Shown one piece after another: positions 37,201 to 52,200 of a stretch of DNA of 64,000 nt. Below the pieces are notes generated by a model, which was not told the origin of the DNA, did no database searches, and was given only the letters and a program-made list of their open reading frames with translations. The DNA comes from Diphasiastrum complanatum (Eukaryota; Streptophyta; Lycopodiopsida; Lycopodiales; Lycopodiaceae): assembly GCA_029204225.1 (NCBI GenBank), contig CM055103.1, forward strand, positions 4,246,114-4,310,113. The letters are read 5' to 3'. The translations under genes were made by a program, and so were the position numbers. Numbering within the stretch: the stretch's first letter is position 1; each line of letters begins with the position of its first letter.

Positions 37201-40200
37201 TCCCATTGGCCCCTCGGTCTGCTCACTCGCAGTGCCCATGTGCCATTGCAACAGTCCCCTGCATCATGTACTGTACCCTCTTTTTTTACACCCAAAACCC
37301 CCTCTTTTTACTTTTTTTTGTCCTTTTTTGGTAGTTAATATGCAAAAAAAAATTACTAAAAATATATTAAAAAATAAAAAAAAAATATTAAAAATGGTAC
37401 CGCCCTGGTACCGCAGATCCCAGGGCGGTACCGTACCGGCGGTACCACTGATATGGTACCGGCGGTACCATACCAGCGGTACCAGAGGGTACTATGATAT
37501 ATATATACATATATATATATAATATATATATATATATATCTAAGGAAGCAGACCCCGGGCGCAAACGCACGTCTGGAGACATGTCCGGGGTGGACGCACT
37601 TTTTTCTTTTTTTCTTTTTTTAAATTTTAGTGTATTTTTACCATTAAAAAAAAAAACGGACACGTCCGCTTCCGCATCCGGGGGTCGGAGAGATACATCC
37701 GAAAGAGAAGATAATTTGTTGAGGTTTTCATTTATTTTCTGAAATTCAATTCTTTCATAAGGAACAAAACATAGCTTCAAAACCCAAAAACAGGTAGCTA
37801 TGCTTTAATTCATACAGCCCTACAAGAAGTGAAGTGGATCCCATATACTGTGAGTATAAAAGCCAGAAATCATGAATTTTTTTGGGAACGTTCTTAAGGT
37901 TAAGAGGCTCTTCTTAGAAGCAGGTATCTGTAAGATTGAAAACCGTGCCATTAAATGCAGGTAATTTTTGTAGTCAGGCATTCATGTAAAACTCGGTAAG
38001 AGTGTAACAACTTGAACAAACAGTACCTTTGTAAGAACTGCTTTTGGAGATAACACCTCCATTGATAAGGGTGCTCTGATGTCTACCCGAGTGGCTACTT
38101 CACCGGCATCTAAGAACACATCTTTACCTGCCAAAATTCCATGGAAGGCCATCTATACAAAAAAAGTTAAATGATGGCCTGGATTGAAATTCAAACTTTT
38201 TAAAGCTATTTTCAATTTACAATCATGTCGGTTAGCTATAACTATAGCAGCCAGAAAAATGAAGATGTTTTCGGTACCACCCTGAAGATGGGAACCCATA
38301 TGGCAATTTTCAGAATACAGCCTTGTGAGTCATCATACATGTCCACAAAATTCAAACTTCTTAATGTACAGAGACTTCTGAGAATCCTGATTGAAAGCTA
38401 CTTCCATCTTTTTACCCTTAAAACCAGCATACAACCATAAAAAAAGCTATCTTATATATGGTAGCAGTATGACATGCCGTATATGACAATGGAGCCAAAA
38501 GAGTATGTATGTGTTTCTCGCCCATCACCCCCCAGAAACTTTGCAACTAAACAGCATATTTTGGTAGCTATGACTTTAAAACGTTTTCTCACAATGAGTG
38601 AATTTAAATAGGTCTCAAGACCATCTATCAGACCAAAAGTGAACCAACATACCTCTACCTCTGCACTTGCAGGGACACGGCTCCCACTACCACTGGACCA
38701 AAACTGTGCAATTGTTAGCTCCATAGTTAAGCCCCCTTTGACAACAAATGTGAAGCTTTTTGATGAGGGCAATGAGAAGGTCGCAATGCTTTCCCAAACA
38801 TAGGGCCTATCCCTGGGCGGTAACTGTTACCATTGAGCATCGCATCAGTCTCAGCAGAAAATGTTTGAAGAAAGCCTAGTCACTCGGCACTGATACCATA
38901 CTTCATGGTTCAAAGATCCTAACACAGAGCACATTGATATCAATTTGCATGCTTTGTAGAAAAAAACAGAGATCTTTGGTACCTGAACAGCATTAAGGAA
39001 AAATTTGCGAGGTGTGTCAAAGCCTGTAACTCGAAAGTTAGCTTCCACCCATGTTGAGCCCTCAGGAACGGCTATGAATCTGCGTTCAATATGACCTGTA
39101 ATCCATGCATCAATTTAGCTGCCTGCAGCAATTTTCACAGTAGGGTGGACTCCAAAATCTAAAATCAAGCAAACGCAGAAATAGGTGCCACACAAACTTA
39201 ACGCAGTACCAGGAGTGAATGACAGGCTCGAGAAGGAAGCAAGAGGTGGCCTGACAGAAATCTCCAATGGTTTGGTGACCGTAATCGGAACACGAAACAG
39301 AGGCCCTCTCCATGGAGCATCACAATCCAAGCCCACAACTTCAGTAAAATGGACACCAGGTTTGAGTTCTGTCGGATCCACCATGATACTGCAAAGTAGG
39401 AAAAACAAGCAACACAGGAATGAGCCACTTAGGAAACACTTTCAAGAGCAATATTGCCATGCAGTACACATATTGATACCAAAACAGAATGTCTTATGAA
39501 CAAGAATGACAGATGGCTACTGATGGATATATTTCCAAGATAATATGAACTATGATGATAAGTAGATTGTTTCTTGATTACATAAAACAAAGCAATAAAA
39601 AGATCAAAAAAGATTTACTTGAAAGTGCGTCCGTTGTATGTGAGAAGAAGATATTTTGGGCACTTCACCCATGTGGCACCAATGGTTTCAAGTTGAACAT
39701 GCTCCTCAAATGGTACAAGTATGTCCAGCTTATCAGCATCTTCATGAAATTTTGGCTTGACTTGCACAGTCCACTACAACAAAGAAAAGAAAGAGCTGCT
39801 AAATTAAAGTTGGTAAGATGCTTTGTGCATGAAGAAATTATGCTGCAAGGTGCAAAATTCAAATCAAAACTACAAGCCATCGGCATCAATCATTTTAATG
39901 ACATACATTCTCTGGTATGGCCATATGAGTATTCAGAACTTACTAGGGTCTCAATTGTTTTTATAAGGCTACTTTGTTATTTATAAAACCCCTTTATTTA
40001 AGATGAGACTATTTCAATAGATAAGGCTAAATGCCCTAGATCTAGAACCTTGTAAATTTTTCAAAACGATTAGCAGCTAGGATTCTACCATTGTTGGATT
40101 ATTCTCCTTCTTGCTAATCAACTAATCGGTTTTAATCCTCATTCATTGTTTATCCAGTTCTGCGGATTTTCCCGTGTCTTTACACAGTCTGCAGATTTAC

Positions 40201-43200
40201 AAGTGTTTTTACACAGTCTGCAGAAATACACGGAGTTTGACAACAGTGTCGCTCTCTCTACAATCCAAACACTGTCGCCTGTCAGGAATTACGTGTAAAA
40301 ATGCAATGTCGCCTTTTTCGCATTTTTCGCCTGTCAGGAATTATGAGTAAAAATGCAGAGTCGCGTTTTTCAAAGTGCCTCAAATGTTAAGGAAATGACT
40401 GGGGCAAAGTGTGGGGCTACCCCAATATTAAGGAAATGAGAATTTATGACATTGTCGCCTTTTTCGCAAAAAGCCGACACTGTCGCCTTTTTGCGACACT
40501 GTCGCCTGTGGCAGTTTTAGTTCATTTACGCAAACAAACTGTTTACGGCCAATTTTCACCGCTTATCAGCAATCAATTTCTGAGAAGGAACTGGATGAAT
40601 GCCAGCGGACACCAGCCAACTGGCAATCGCATTTGACGACCTAATTACTTAGTATAAATCAGTTGTTCATACATCTCTTTTCATGTTCAGAAGCAACGAA
40701 TCAACATTGTGAATTGTGAAGGAGTTGAGTGTTATTACATGTCGCTTCCTGCGCTCTTATCAAGCGAATCATTCACAATCAGAAAGTATTGTTGTTAGCT
40801 CTCTATCAAGCTTTCAAGCTTGAACTGTCTTGAGCATTCTAGCTCAGTCTTTTAGAGATTTATTTTAGAGTTGCTATTGCACTACTGCTTATCAGCAAAG
40901 CTGCTTATTATCAGACTTATTCCAGTTACGCATAGACAACTTAGAGTGCGCGGTTTCTATCCTCTATTGTTTTGCGCTCATTAGCATCTGATTTTGTTTT
41001 TCTAAATCAATACTATCTTCTTATTGCGTTCAGTATATGTCAGAATGCATGCATCTCTGTATTGCTTTTGTAACTGATAAAAATTGTCTGAGAATTCAAT
41101 ACTCTATGTTTGGCTACGTAATCACTTGATATCTAGCGAATTCAAATTTAGTTGCTAAAGATTGAACGTGATTTTCATCACTACTGCTTTGTTTAATTTT
41201 TGATAGGCGTAGTTGGAAGCAGGAAGTTTCTGCATTACATTATCTATCCTATTTCCGACATGGTATCAGAGCGTTGATTCTTCTTCAGGGCCTAATACTA
41301 TTTCGATATCAAAGCTCTAATACTTGATATCTTTCGCAATATCAAATTGATATCATATTCTTCAGTTCCTTTCATCGTCTCAGTATCAGAGAATTGATTT
41401 CCTGTTGTTGGCATTACTACATCCTAGCGTCATCGATACAATCGACAAACTAAGTTCCAGATGGATTCTCAAAGTAAAGCTGGCCTTATTGAAGACAAGC
41501 TGAATGGATCCAATTATCATTTGTGGAAATTTAAGATGAAGACCTTGCTAATTATCATTGTTACAGGTACAGAAGTAAAACCTGAGGACGACATTCTGTA
41601 AAACCTGAGGACGACACAGAGACTCAAAGTGGAAATCGAAGGATGGTAATATATCAGATACATAGATTGGACACATAGCTGAAGCTAAAACTTCAAAAGA
41701 CGTTTGGGACATCCTGAACTCACTATATGATGTGAGGGACGTATCTATGAAGGAAATTCTTCACATTCAAGATGTCTAATGGTGATTCTCTTCAGAGTCA
41801 CATTAACCAGTTAAAGAATCTCTTGCAACAGATGGCCGCAGTCGGATCAGTCATAGACAATCAAGACACAATTATGACATTGCTTTCAAGCTTGCCCTCT
41901 ACATATGAGAACTGGGTGATGATCATATCGACACACTCAGATTTAACTCTTACTAGAGTTATCACTATGTTGTTGCAAGAAGATAATAGAAGAAGTCAGG
42001 ACACTTTGTCTACTTCCTCCTCTCAGGCTCTATATGTCAACAAAGGCTCTAAACGACAGAAGCAGAAAAGCTCCAAGAAAGCTGCAACGAATCAGAAGCT
42101 GACTCAAAGTCAAGTACAGTCATCAAATCCACAGTCGAAGAAGAAGATGTTTTGCAGGTATTGCAAGCGCAATAACCATGAGATCAAGGATTGCCGAATT
42201 CTCCAAGCGAAGAATGCAGCCAAGCAACCTGATCAACAAGCAAACACAGTTTCATCATCTCCCCAGGTCGAAGTGGACGAAGGCGCATTCATGGTCAAAG
42301 ACCAAAGCGCATTTTTGGATGATTCATGGTTTCTTGATTCTGGAGCAACTCAACACATGACCAATCAACGTGAGATTTCCTACACGCCTTACAGCACGAA
42401 GAAATTTGTTCATCTTGGTGACAATAGTACTCACACTATTGAAGGCGAAGGTACTATAAGATTGTGATTCCAACAGAATTAATTCAAACTACTATCAAAC
42501 GTCTTATATGTTCCTAAACTCTCTACAAATTTGTTATCAGTAAGTAGAATTACAGATTGAGGTCATAAGGTAGAATTCGAATCTAATCAATGCAAAATTA
42601 TTGATAGGAGGAATAAGATCCTAGCACTCGAAAAGAGGCAGGGTTACTTATATAGATTGGCACATTCTTATTCTGAGTCTAGTCAAGCCTTGAAAACCTC
42701 TGTTCTAGTCAATAAAGCATTACTATGGCATCATCGCTTAGGACACTTGAATTATGCATCTATTTTGAACATGTCCAGACAATCCATGGTTCTTGATCTC
42801 GACTATCCTTCTGGTAAGGTCGATCTCCCTGTCTGTCATAGTTGCATCTTTGGAAAGCAAGCTAGGATTCCTTTTAGATCAAACCATAGGCATGCAGCAA
42901 AAGGTCTGTTAGATGTTCATACAGATATATGTGGACCTATGCAAACTCCGACATTGCTAGATGCAAAGTATTTCATTACTTGTATTGACGAATTCTCCAG
43001 AAGAACATTTGTTTATTTCATTAAACAGAAATCAGAGGCTTTCATCAAAATTCAGACAATTCAAAGAGCATGTTGAGAATCAAACTGGCAAACGAATCAA
43101 AGCACTGAGGTCAGATAACGGGGGAGAATACATCTCCACCGAATTCAAGAAGTATTGCCTTCACAACGGCATTGAGCAACAATACATTATCTCCTATTCG

Positions 43201-46200
43201 CCTCAGTCAAATGGTCTTGCTGAGAGAAAGAACAGAACCTTAGCTGAATCAGCAAAGTGCATGTTATCACATGCGACACTTCCGAAGTCCTTCTGGGCTG
43301 AAGTTGTTTCAACAGCAACCTATATTCAGAACAGATGTCCTACTAAAGGTCTCTTAGACAAAACACCATTCGAAGTTTGGACAGGTACCAAACCTTCTTT
43401 ATCAAACCTACGAGTTTTTGGATGTACTGCTTTTGCGCAGATACCTCGTGATCTCAGGAAGAAGCTCGACTTCCAGAGTATCAAATGTATTTTCATCAAC
43501 TACACTACTTCAGATCAAGCCTACAAGTTGTTTGATCACATCGAGTCGAAGATATTCACTAGCCGGGTTGTCATCTTCATCGAAGATCAGTTTCAAGACC
43601 TCAAAGGAAAAGGCAGTCCCCATGTAGCCGACCTGTTAGATTTTCTTGACAAAAAAAAAAAATTTAGTTCCTCAGTCGACTATTCCCACTGAAGGTCCAA
43701 GCTCTTCTACTTTTGACGAACAACAAATCAATGGCGAATCAGAAGATGAAGATTCAATACTTTCCTTATTGAACACACCTAGCTCTTCAGATTCAAATGT
43801 TTACTTCAAAACAGTGCAGCAGTCTTTTATCATTATCACTTTATACGTGGATGATACATTGCTTTTCAGCAACGGTACCGATCTGATAAAAGAGGCTAAG
43901 ACAATGCTCTCTTCCGAATTCGACATGACGGATCTGGGCGAAGCTCATTTCTGCCTTGGTATACAAATCCACAGAGACAGAAAACAAAAGTTGGTCTACA
44001 TTACATAACAGAGGTACATCTACAACATGTTAGTCAGATATAATCTAATTAATTGCAAGTTAGCTCTCTCACCAATGGAACCAGGTCTCAAATTGTCAAA
44101 GGACCAATGTCCCAAAACAATTCATGAGAAGCAGCAGATGCGTGAGTATCCTTACCATTCTATTATAGGATCTCTTATGTACGCCATGATCCGTACCAGG
44201 CCAAACATAGCTTTTGCAATCAGTTCCCTAAGTCACTTTATGACTAACCCTGGTATAACACATTGGAAGGCTCTTATCAGAGTCATGAGATATCTTCGAA
44301 GCTACTATGGACTTTTGCATTTGTTATGAAGCAGTCGGCAACGACAAACTCAATTTACTCAATCGTTACACAGATGCAAGTTGGGCGGAATATGTAGACA
44401 CTCGTAAATCCACTTTCGAATTTACATTCTTCCTCAACAATGGTCCAATTTCCTGCAACAGTCGCAAGCAATCTTCAATAGCTCTATCTTCCATTGAATT
44501 AGAGTATATCGCAGTCTCTCAAGCTACAAAGGAAGCAATTTGGTTGAGGAACTTACTCTCAGATATCGGTCTGACTCAATATGCTCCGACGACATTATTT
44601 TGTGATAATCAAAGTGCCATTGCTTTATCAGTCAACCCTAGATTTCATTCTAGGAGTAAGCACATTGAACTGAAGTATCATTTCGTCAAAAGCAAAGTTC
44701 TCAACGAAGAGGTCAAATTGCAGTACTATAGAATGCAAGATATGACAGCAGATATTTTTACCAAAGCATTGAGTTTGGAAGCACACAGAAGATTCTATGT
44801 AGAACTAAGTTTGAAGGTCAAGGCATTCAAGAATTCAGATTAAGGGAGAGTATTGGATTATTCTCCTTCTTACTAATGGACTAATCAATTTTAATCCTCA
44901 TCCATTGTTTATCCAGTTCTATGGATTTTCCCGTGTCTTTACACAGTCTGCAGATTTACAAGTGTTTTTACACAGTCTGCAGAAATACACGAAGTTTGAC
45001 AACAGTGTCGCATTTTCTCTCTCTACAATCCAAACACTGTCGCCTGTCAGGAATTACGTGTCAAAATGCAGTGTCGCCTTTTTTGCATTTTTCACCTGTC
45101 AGAAATTACGAGTAAAAATGCAGAGTCGCATTTTTCAAAGTGCCTCAAATGTTAAGGAAATGACTCTGGCAAAGTGTGGGGCTACCCCAATATTAAGGAA
45201 ATGAGATTTCATGGCATTGTCGCCTTTTCGCGACACTGTCACCTGTGGCAGTTTTAGTTCATTTCTGCAGAGTGACAGTTTTAATTCATTATTGCAGGCA
45301 AACTGTTTACAACCAATTTTCACCGCTTATCAGCAATCAATTTCTGAGAAGGAACTGGATGAATGCCAGCGGACACCAGCCAACTGGCAATCGCATTTGA
45401 CGACCTAAATACTTAGTATAAATCAGTTGTTCATACATCTCTTTTCATGTTCAGAAGCAACGAATCAACATTGTGAATTGTGAAGGAGTTGAGTGTTATT
45501 ACATGACGCTTCCTGCGCTCTTATCAAGCAGATCATTCACAATCAAGTATTGTTGTTAGCTCTCTATCAAGCTTTCAAGCTTGGACTGTCTTGAGCATTC
45601 TAGCTCAGTCTTTTAGAGATTTATTTTAGAGTTGCTATTGCGCTATTGCTTATCAGCAGAGCTGCTTATTATCAGACTTATTCTCAGTTACTCAGAGACA
45701 ACTGTGCGCGGTTTCTATCCGCTATTGTTTTGCGCTCACTAGCATCTGATTTTGTTTTTCTGAATCAATACTATCTTCTTATTGCGTTCAGTATATGTCA
45801 AAATGCATGCATCTCTGTATTGCTTTTGTAACTGATAGAAATTGTCTGAGAATTCAATACTTTATGTTTGGCTACGTAATCATTTAGTATCTAGCGATTT
45901 CAAAGTTAGTTGCTGAAGATTGAACGAAATTTTCATCACTACTGCTTTGTTTAATTTTTGATAGGCGTAGTCATGCATTGGAAGTAGGAAGTTTCCGCAT
46001 TACATTATCTATCCTATTTCCGACAACCATTTCTCAAATTATGAGTTTGAAGTTCTGAGCTTCTTGTAGGGGAGTCTATGCTTTTGGAAATCTTAGTTGG
46101 AGATCTTCCTGACCTATCTATAGACATTGTTGACCATTAAGTTTTCTTAGCTGGAAATCGCTTGTGTGAATTTTTTTTTTTGTCTTATGTTTCATTTGAT

Positions 46201-49200
46201 ACCAATATATGTGATCGAGTTCGTAATATGGTACTTGAGCAATTTCCTACCCTCTATGGTTGCTAACTTTTTTCTCTCCCTAGAAATTCTTTATGTTTAG
46301 GCCATTTCTGTCTCTAGCCATTTTCTCTCCTTAGCCTTCAATAGACATTTTACACCATACTTCTTTGTTTGTGAGGATAATTGAATTCTGTTAGTTACAT
46401 TGGTTCCAACTTCCTAGCAGTTAAACACCCTTGAAGAGATCATTTTCTGTGCTTGTCTTTTTCTAGAATTCTTATTCTAAAAACCCTAATTTTTTAACTT
46501 TGAAGGTCATCTCTTTCATATCTTTTCATGACAAAAGCTGGAATCGATACATGAGCACTTTCTTACCTGCTTTACTTGCTAAATTTTCCTTCCTTCTCTA
46601 GAAATTCTTTGTTGTCTGTCCATTTTTCTCTCTCTAGCCTTCAATAGACATTTTTCACCATACCTTTCTTGGTTGTGATCAAAAATATATAAAAAATTGA
46701 GTTTTATCAGTTGCAGTGGTTTTCTAAAAATTAAACGCCCTTGAAGAAGTCATTTTCTTTGCTGGCCATTTTCTACAAACTCTAATTCCAGAAACTCTAA
46801 CTCTAGAAACTCTAATTTCTAACATTTGAAGAAGGTCATCTCTTTCATATGTTTTTGTGACAAAAGCATAGAATTAATGAACCGTTATCATTTCACCATG
46901 GTTCTGAGAACCGTACGGTTCTTAAAATTTTTTGCCCAGAACCGTGGTGAACCCCACCGTACTAATTAATTAATTAATTTTTTTTTTTTTTTTAGTTTCC
47001 CCCCAAAAAATGTGCAAAGAAAAAGGCCAAAAAAATCTGTGAAATCTATGAATTCTGTGAAATCATCTCTAAGATCTGTCGATCAGCTGTATCATCTGTG
47101 AAATCATCTATCTGTATCATCTGTCAAATGACTCAAATCATCTGTATCATCTGTGAAATCATCTGTACATCATGTGAAATCTGTCAAATCAGCGATGATT
47201 TCACATCTGTCAAATCATCTGTATCATCTGTCAAATCATCTGTACATCATGTGAATCTCATCTTTTTATAAGCTCTTGCAAGATCAAAACTTCTCTTTGA
47301 CATTTCTTTGATGTACTTCAACTGGTAGATAGTTTGGATCACAAGTCAGAGGCATTTGATGCCACCTCGACTTATGTGGATTAGCACATTGTTACTTGCT
47401 CAAAAATTCAAGCCACCACTTGCTAGTGTTAAAGCATGGAACTTGCTTTCATTTTCTTCAAAAAATGGTGATGCTTTGCCATTGAATTTTCATATCTATT
47501 TTGAGGCTTGATTAGTGCTTGACCACAGCACAATTCAATGATGTGCTTCGTGATCTTTAGATTGCCGGTCCTTTATTTCGAATGTGCTGTGACTTTCAGA
47601 TCTTGATTACAGCTTGTATAGTGATTGAGCAAGCTTCTAATGCAAAAGAAATATCACACAAGGTTACCAGCCAATTCATCGGACCGATTTGTCCGATTCA
47701 AATCGGAAACTGGTTCGAACTGGAGTAAATCATTTTATTTATTTATTTATTATTGGTAGTGACCAAATGATATGATAGTAGACATAGATGAGGACCAATG
47801 CTGCCGGAATGTGATCCGGAACACGCGATCTGGGAAATCCAATTAGGGTTTCCCAGATTGCAATTTTTTCTTTTTTCAAAAGCTGCCAATATGGGCATCA
47901 TGTGAAAGGATTTCAAAAGAGCAATTCTGTTGCTTGGTTTCAGATGGTTAACCCCCAATATTTGCTATTCACTTCAATCGCAACCAACAAATTCATTGGC
48001 TGCAAAAATGATTTGCAGTTACTGAAGCAAATCCAGATCGTTTGTGCAGATACTGAAGCAAATCGTTTTTGCAGATACGGAAGCTAATCCGTATCGTTTT
48101 TGCAAATCATTTGCAAACGTTTTTGAAATCGATCCAGATTTGCAAATGAATATCAGATACTGAAGCAAATCGTTTTTGCAGATAATGGATAAACCCTAAA
48201 CCAGTGTTGAATCTTTGCCCGATGAGAAAAAAAATTGCAAATCTTTTTGCGATCCCGGACAGTGTTTCTGGTCCCGGATTGCTCGCAATCCGGATCGTTT
48301 TTGCAGCGGATCGCAATCTGCTGCAACATAGATGAAGACAATATAGGACCACATAATGTTGAAGGCGTTGCAAAATGTTAATGCCTTGTTTATAACAGAC
48401 CACATAAACGTATAATAGTATCAGTATATGTAATATAATTGATGTATGGATGTCAAACCATAAGCATGCTGCAGCAAGCTTCAACATGAAACTGTTTTCT
48501 AGTTTCCTCAAAGTTTCAGATTCCAGACATTCTGTTGGCAAAAACTTCAGACTTTGCACCTTTTGTTACAATTCCTGTTGGCATTTCCTTTGCAGTAGTA
48601 TCCTGCAACTTTCGGTGTGGACAGCATGCATGTTATTATTCAGCCATGGCTGAGATGCTTTCCCGATCCGTCAAGAACATGGTGGCCTCTTTGGACGAAG
48701 GATGAGTATGTTGGAAGCCAAAAAATGAGAGGATGGCTCAGACAGATCATATGGAGGCACTTAAACACACACGTCTCTATTAAAATCTATTAGCCAACTC
48801 TACTCCTCCAGTCACATAGTTGGTTTCCAATCCTACTCCACCTGACATGCTCACACCTTCCACTAGACTCTAGTACTTCTATCGTACAAGCTCATTCTCA
48901 TATTTTATCTCCTTTTCTTCTACTTTAATTACACTTCTATTTAGTCATTCTTGAAACATTATTCATACGACTATTTCGCCACTACTTTGATCTCTAGTTA
49001 TAGATGACCTCATATTACAATTTCCTGTTATTCTGGGTTCATTAAATGTACCATCAATGTCTACTGCAGTTTCCATCATACTTTCATGATGCAGAGATTA
49101 CGACAAGAAAGTCCTTGAAGCTGCCAAATTAATCTTAAGACAGTCCTGAACCAAGTGTTTCTTCAGTGCTGGCATCAATTTGATTTTGACATGTTGCGGA

Positions 49201-52200
49201 CTTGTCATTGTGATCGGTAGTTATATAAACCATTCACAAGTCTATTATGGCATTATTCAGCAACAAGCTGCCTACTCTACTCATAAATGCACCGTTTAAA
49301 ATGCAGCTCTCCAATTGCAACCATTTTGTTCAGTTAAAGAACCATCCTATTACACTATTGCAACATGTAAGCTCCATGTGCTAAGAAACAGCACGTAGTA
49401 GTGTGGATGAATACAAGTACATAGGTTCTGCTGGATGATAAACTTTCAGATTTCTCTTATCCAGATCCCAACCAACACTTTGAATTTGGTTCCATTTAAA
49501 AAGTTGTCCTCTTATTCAATTGCATGAATGGCATCCTTCAGTAAGTAAAGAAACTTTTGATCTAGAGTTGCTACAGCTGGATGCTGCTTTTTTATCAGAA
49601 AGGAAAAGAAAAAAACGCTTCTCAATCACCTAAATATGTCTTTATGCCCAAGTTGCAGTCCACATTCCGGAATGCGATCCGGGATTTCCCATTAGGTTTC
49701 CCGGAACGCAAATTTTTTTTTTTTGGATAGTTGCCAATATGGGTATCATGTGAAAGGATATCAAAAAAGCAATTGTTATGCAGATCTGTTGCTTGGTTTC
49801 AGATGGCTGCAGGCTTCATTCATTAGAAATCTGGACATCAGTAGATGGTTTAAGAAAACTGGCTGCATTTCATATGGTTTCAGATGGTTTCAGAAATTTG
49901 GACATCATTAGATGGTTTCAGATGGTTTGAGCTATTCCACAAGAAGTATACAATTCCTGCCAGTCTAAGGAAGGCTCCTTCTAACTCTTTCTATCGTTTA
50001 TTAACAGAAAATGGAGTCAGTAGACTGCAAACCATTGGCATCAGAACACCATTTCAAAACTGATTTCTGATATCTATTGGAAAAGCATGTCCACCATTCA
50101 ATTACGGTTTAGTTAGTATTAAACTCAAAGCCATTGCTCCTTTTTCCACCAAAAAAAAAAAAATTGCAATCTGGGTCGCGGATCGCTGACGTTCCGGATC
50201 GCACGATCCGAAACGTTTTTGCAGCGGATCGCAATCCGCTGCAACTCAGCTTTATGCATACACAAAGAAGTTAACATATCCAAGTACGAGCATGAAGTAA
50301 TACTTTCAGAATAACTTGGCAGTAGAATTTTGACTTTGTCAAATGAAACCAAACTTGCGATAGAAGAATAAACTTCTACTTGACATAACGAGTGACAGCT
50401 ATAAGCTTCTTACCTCTATAAAATATGTTCTGAAAAGAAACAAACCTATATGATATATCCAACAAATCAAAAATTCAACTTGGAAATTTTATTGAGTTTC
50501 AGCTTCACATCTCTAACCTCGCTTGCTTGTTGGCAGTCATGCAACTCTCTTAGGTAAACTCCACGAGCATTGAAACCTGAGAGTAATAGCATCAGAATTA
50601 AGACCTCCGATGCTCTACAAAGCTTTTGTCCTTCAGTATACAGGCAAAGCTCTCTAATTTAGGTAATGAATAATATCTTTGATTTAAGATTATTTCACCA
50701 CCCAATTTTTCCTTGACATTGCCTGATCAACGTGGCAATCCATTTCACCACTGAAAAAGATTCTCAAACATTCAAAAAAAACTTCTGGTCTGTAGAAAAT
50801 AGCTTGGAACTGATTTTTGAGCAGGATCTTGGCTCATTAACGTTCAGGTGAATTTTAGTATTTTTCCCTAGTCTTCTTGACTTGTGAATAAGGATCTATG
50901 TATGTTAGCCTTATTTGACATTTACTCACATGTTATTTGATAAAGGAATTCGGTGATGGCATTACCAGTTAAATGTAAAAAATCAAGTATATTAAGTTTT
51001 GGGTGTTGAGTAAACGAAGGGTTGTTCGATCAATGGCAAAACCGGAGGACTGCCTGTTCAGAGTGGTCGAAGAACTAATTGCTCAATGTCATCAAGATAG
51101 GGGTTGTTTTCATAATAGAAAGTGTGATGGTACTTACATATGAGGTTAAACAGTGATTTGGATGCACGTGCTTACACAAGAAAGACAATGAACATAGAAG
51201 CCGAGGATAGCATGGCTAGCATTGGGTATGTCATTAATGGTGATGGGTCAAAGTGGGCATAGAAAGTGCTCACACAGAGGAGCGTTGTGGTAAGACGTAT
51301 GCCACAAAATATCCAATAAGTAATCAAGAGGATTCTAGACCAATCTCAAGGGTTACTCGTGTACATATATAGGACCTCCAATGCCTACCTAACGTTACCA
51401 TCAAAACAATTGGAATGCGTTTGAAATGTTGCTAACCCTTTTTCATGTGTCTTTTAGAGCTTTAACCAACCCATGTGCTGATTAGGGGTTGGGAGGCTAA
51501 GTATATCATAAGTGATTAAATGAGCATGTGAAATGAGCAAAATGTTGAAACTACTATGATTAACATAGGCCATAATCTTTCATGCAGAAACCCTCGTAAT
51601 CATCTCAAAAAGAGGGAAAATGGAAAGATTTAGGTCTTAAAATTGCAAGAAAGTGGTGACAGTATGTGGGGCCGTTTGGCCCCTTTTTGGAGCCTTAGGG
51701 CCAGGAAAGAAGTTTCAAAAATCCACATTCCAAACACATTTGAAGGTACCAATGTGCCTACCTACATCCATTTTGTAGTGATGTAAACAAGGACATGGGC
51801 GGGTGGTGAGTTATAATTTTGCTCCTCTTGTTCTTCTGGTAGTTTCTATAATTGGTACATTTATGGTGATACATACAAGCACATGGCCACGTGGTGAGTT
51901 ATGACTTTGCTCCTCTTGTCATTCTAGTAGTTTCTATACCAGTAAGAGCATCATTGCAAATATGAATGTAATACAACACTCCTATTGACAAGTGTGCCAA
52001 ACAATGGGATAAGTATGAAGATCATGGTTGTAGAAAGCGACAAGAAAACTTGTGTACACACAAAAATGTTGCAGATTGTGTGGAGCAATAGTAGCAACAA
52101 AGACGGATAGTCACCTCCTCATGGCCTACTAGAAGTTGTAGTGACACAAATTTACTAATGCTGCCCAAATGGACTTTTCTACTGTTCATAGACCAAGTCA

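Larger units (their letters stand above)
31262..37499 (+). mobile_element. Long hAT element with transposase and accessory gene (6.2 kb)
   Basis: Left end TATCATAGGTCCCGCGG, right end AGAGGGTACTATGATA. Inverted, both start TATCATAG and are followed by dense GGTACC/CCGCGG words. (TA)n flanks both sides. Inside are the transposase gene (31636-35953, plus) and a convergent accessory gene (36479-36844, minus), then the 84-bp-type repeats near 37020-37260. It is the only member here with a nearly full coding set and is the best candidate source of the neighbouring short elements. Confidence 0.8.
40092..46025 (+). mobile_element. Copia retrotransposon with both LTRs and 5-bp TSD
   Basis: 5' LTR 40092-41260, primer-binding site TGGTATCAGAGC from 41261, body, purine tract 44841-44850, 3' LTR 44851-46025, TSD ACCAT. 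The LTRs are very similar, with a few substitutions and small indels, so insertion was fairly recent. The body is defective: gag is interrupted near 41598 and the first half of RT is missing. It sits in the TPP2 intron between exons 39773 and 50518, in the opposite orientation to the gene. Confidence 0.96.

Noticed and set aside
47035-47255. CRISPR-like array
   Set aside because: Units are contiguous and imperfect with no unique spacers, and the sequence is a plant intron.
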